Shown: piece after piece, positions 5,860 to 6,272 of the stretch
Position numbering within the stretch: position 1 is the stretch's first letter
Layout of the letters: each line of letters starts with the position of its first letter
Assembly (NCBI GenBank): GCA_041191165.1
Contig: JBEEPJ010000130.1
Span: forward strand, 1-6,272
DNA from: CAMCYM01 sp041191165
GTDB taxonomy: Bacteria > Bacteroidota > Bacteroidia > Flavobacteriales_D > Sanyastnellaceae
Direction: 5' to 3'
Length of the DNA: 6,272 nt
The notes under the pieces: generated by a model
Seen by the model: the letters and a program-made list of their open reading frames with translations, nothing else
Told to the model about the DNA's origin: nothing
The model's database searches: none
Translations under genes and position numbers: made by a program

Positions 5860-6272
5860 TCACAATTCGCCCATGTTCATGCCCATGCTGAAGTGGAATT
5901 GACCACGGCTCATGTTGGGCTGGAAAGGCACGTCGTCCAAACGCCAGCCATAATCCAAACCGAGCAAACCAAACATGGGCAGGAAAATGCGCATGCCCAC
6001 CCCAGCACTGCGATAGACTTGGAAGGGATTGAACTCACGGGCATCGGACCAAGTTTTTCCTGCGTCCAAGAAACCCAAGATGAAGATGGTCGCGCTGGGG
6101 TTGGTGGACAGTGGATACCGCAATTCCATTCCGTACTTCGCCACCACTGGGGCTCCGGTGTTCCGATCCGGCAAGGTCAGGCTCAAGTCGTCGAACCCGC
6201 GCAGGTTGATGATCTCTCGGCCATCCAATACAAATCCACTTAAGAATACCCCGCCGAGATAGAACCGCTCAA
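5860..6272 (-). CDS. bamA: Outer-membrane protein assembly factor BamA, C-terminal part (5' end outside window)
   Basis: BamA (Omp85 family) is the outer-membrane beta-barrel that inserts other barrel proteins. Only the last ~137 residues are visible. The frame is open to the window edge and reads E-R-F-Y-L-G-G and then V-L-D-G-R-E-I-I-N-L-R-G-F-D-D, so the TTG at 6228 is an internal Leu codon, not a start. L-R-G-F is the conserved R-G-F/Y motif of Omp85 loop 6. It is followed by alternating strand sequence including V-V-A-K-Y-G-M-E-L-R-Y-P-L and F-I-L-G-F-L-D-A-G-K-T-W, both strongly typical of Bacteroidota BamA. The protein ends F-H-F-S-M-G-M-N-M-G-E-L, without a terminal aromatic residue. 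It is the first visible gene of the minus-strand set, 40 bp upstream of ompH. Confidence 0.93.
   Translation of the reverse strand, partial: ERFYLGGVFLSGFVLDGREIINLRGFDDLSLTLPDRNTGAPVVAKYGMELRYPLSTNPSATIFILGFLDAGKTWSDAREFNPFQVYRSAGVGMRIFLPMFGLLGLDYGWRLDDVPFQPNMSRGQFHFSMGMNMGEL

Noticed and set aside
6226..6228. TTG as a start codon for a 122-residue protein
   Set aside because: The frame stays open to the window edge and the upstream codons continue conserved BamA sequence, so this is an internal Leu codon.

Overview
This GC-rich window reads as ordinary chromosomal DNA from a member of the Bacteroidota, probably Flavobacteriia-like. The evidence is the bamA–ompH–ompH–murI cluster typical of that phylum, Bacteroidota-style DsbD and BamA sequences, and start codons that lack Shine-Dalgarno motifs. 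Coding density is very high, with no RNA genes, insertion sequences, phage genes or CRISPR arrays.

The left half (1–3729) holds four plus-strand genes with gaps of 42, 12 and 4 bp, probably one operon. They are the 3' part of dsbD (thiol:disulfide interchange), gmhA (sedoheptulose-7-phosphate isomerase, first step to the ADP-heptose of lipopolysaccharide), a YifB/ComM-family AAA+ ATPase, and a gamma-class carbonic anhydrase-like left-handed beta-helix protein. The right half (6272–3763) holds four minus-strand genes with gaps of 40, 19 and 19 bp, also probably one operon. They are the 3' part of bamA (outer-membrane protein insertase), two tandem ompH/skp periplasmic chaperone genes, and murI (glutamate racemase). 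The two sets converge on a 33-bp spacer (3730–3762) with no convincing terminator.

The common theme is envelope construction. BamA and the OmpH chaperones handle outer-membrane proteins, MurI supplies D-glutamate for peptidoglycan, GmhA supplies heptose precursors and DsbD supplies reducing power to the periplasm. YifB and the carbonic anhydrase homologue do not fit this theme clearly.

I do not see an undescribed system. The points most worth a second look are a YifB that departs from several family motifs while keeping its ATPase core, the acidic then Gly/Pro-rich tail on the first OmpH with its 32-nt homopurine tract, and a BamA C-terminus that ends in Leu rather than an aromatic residue.
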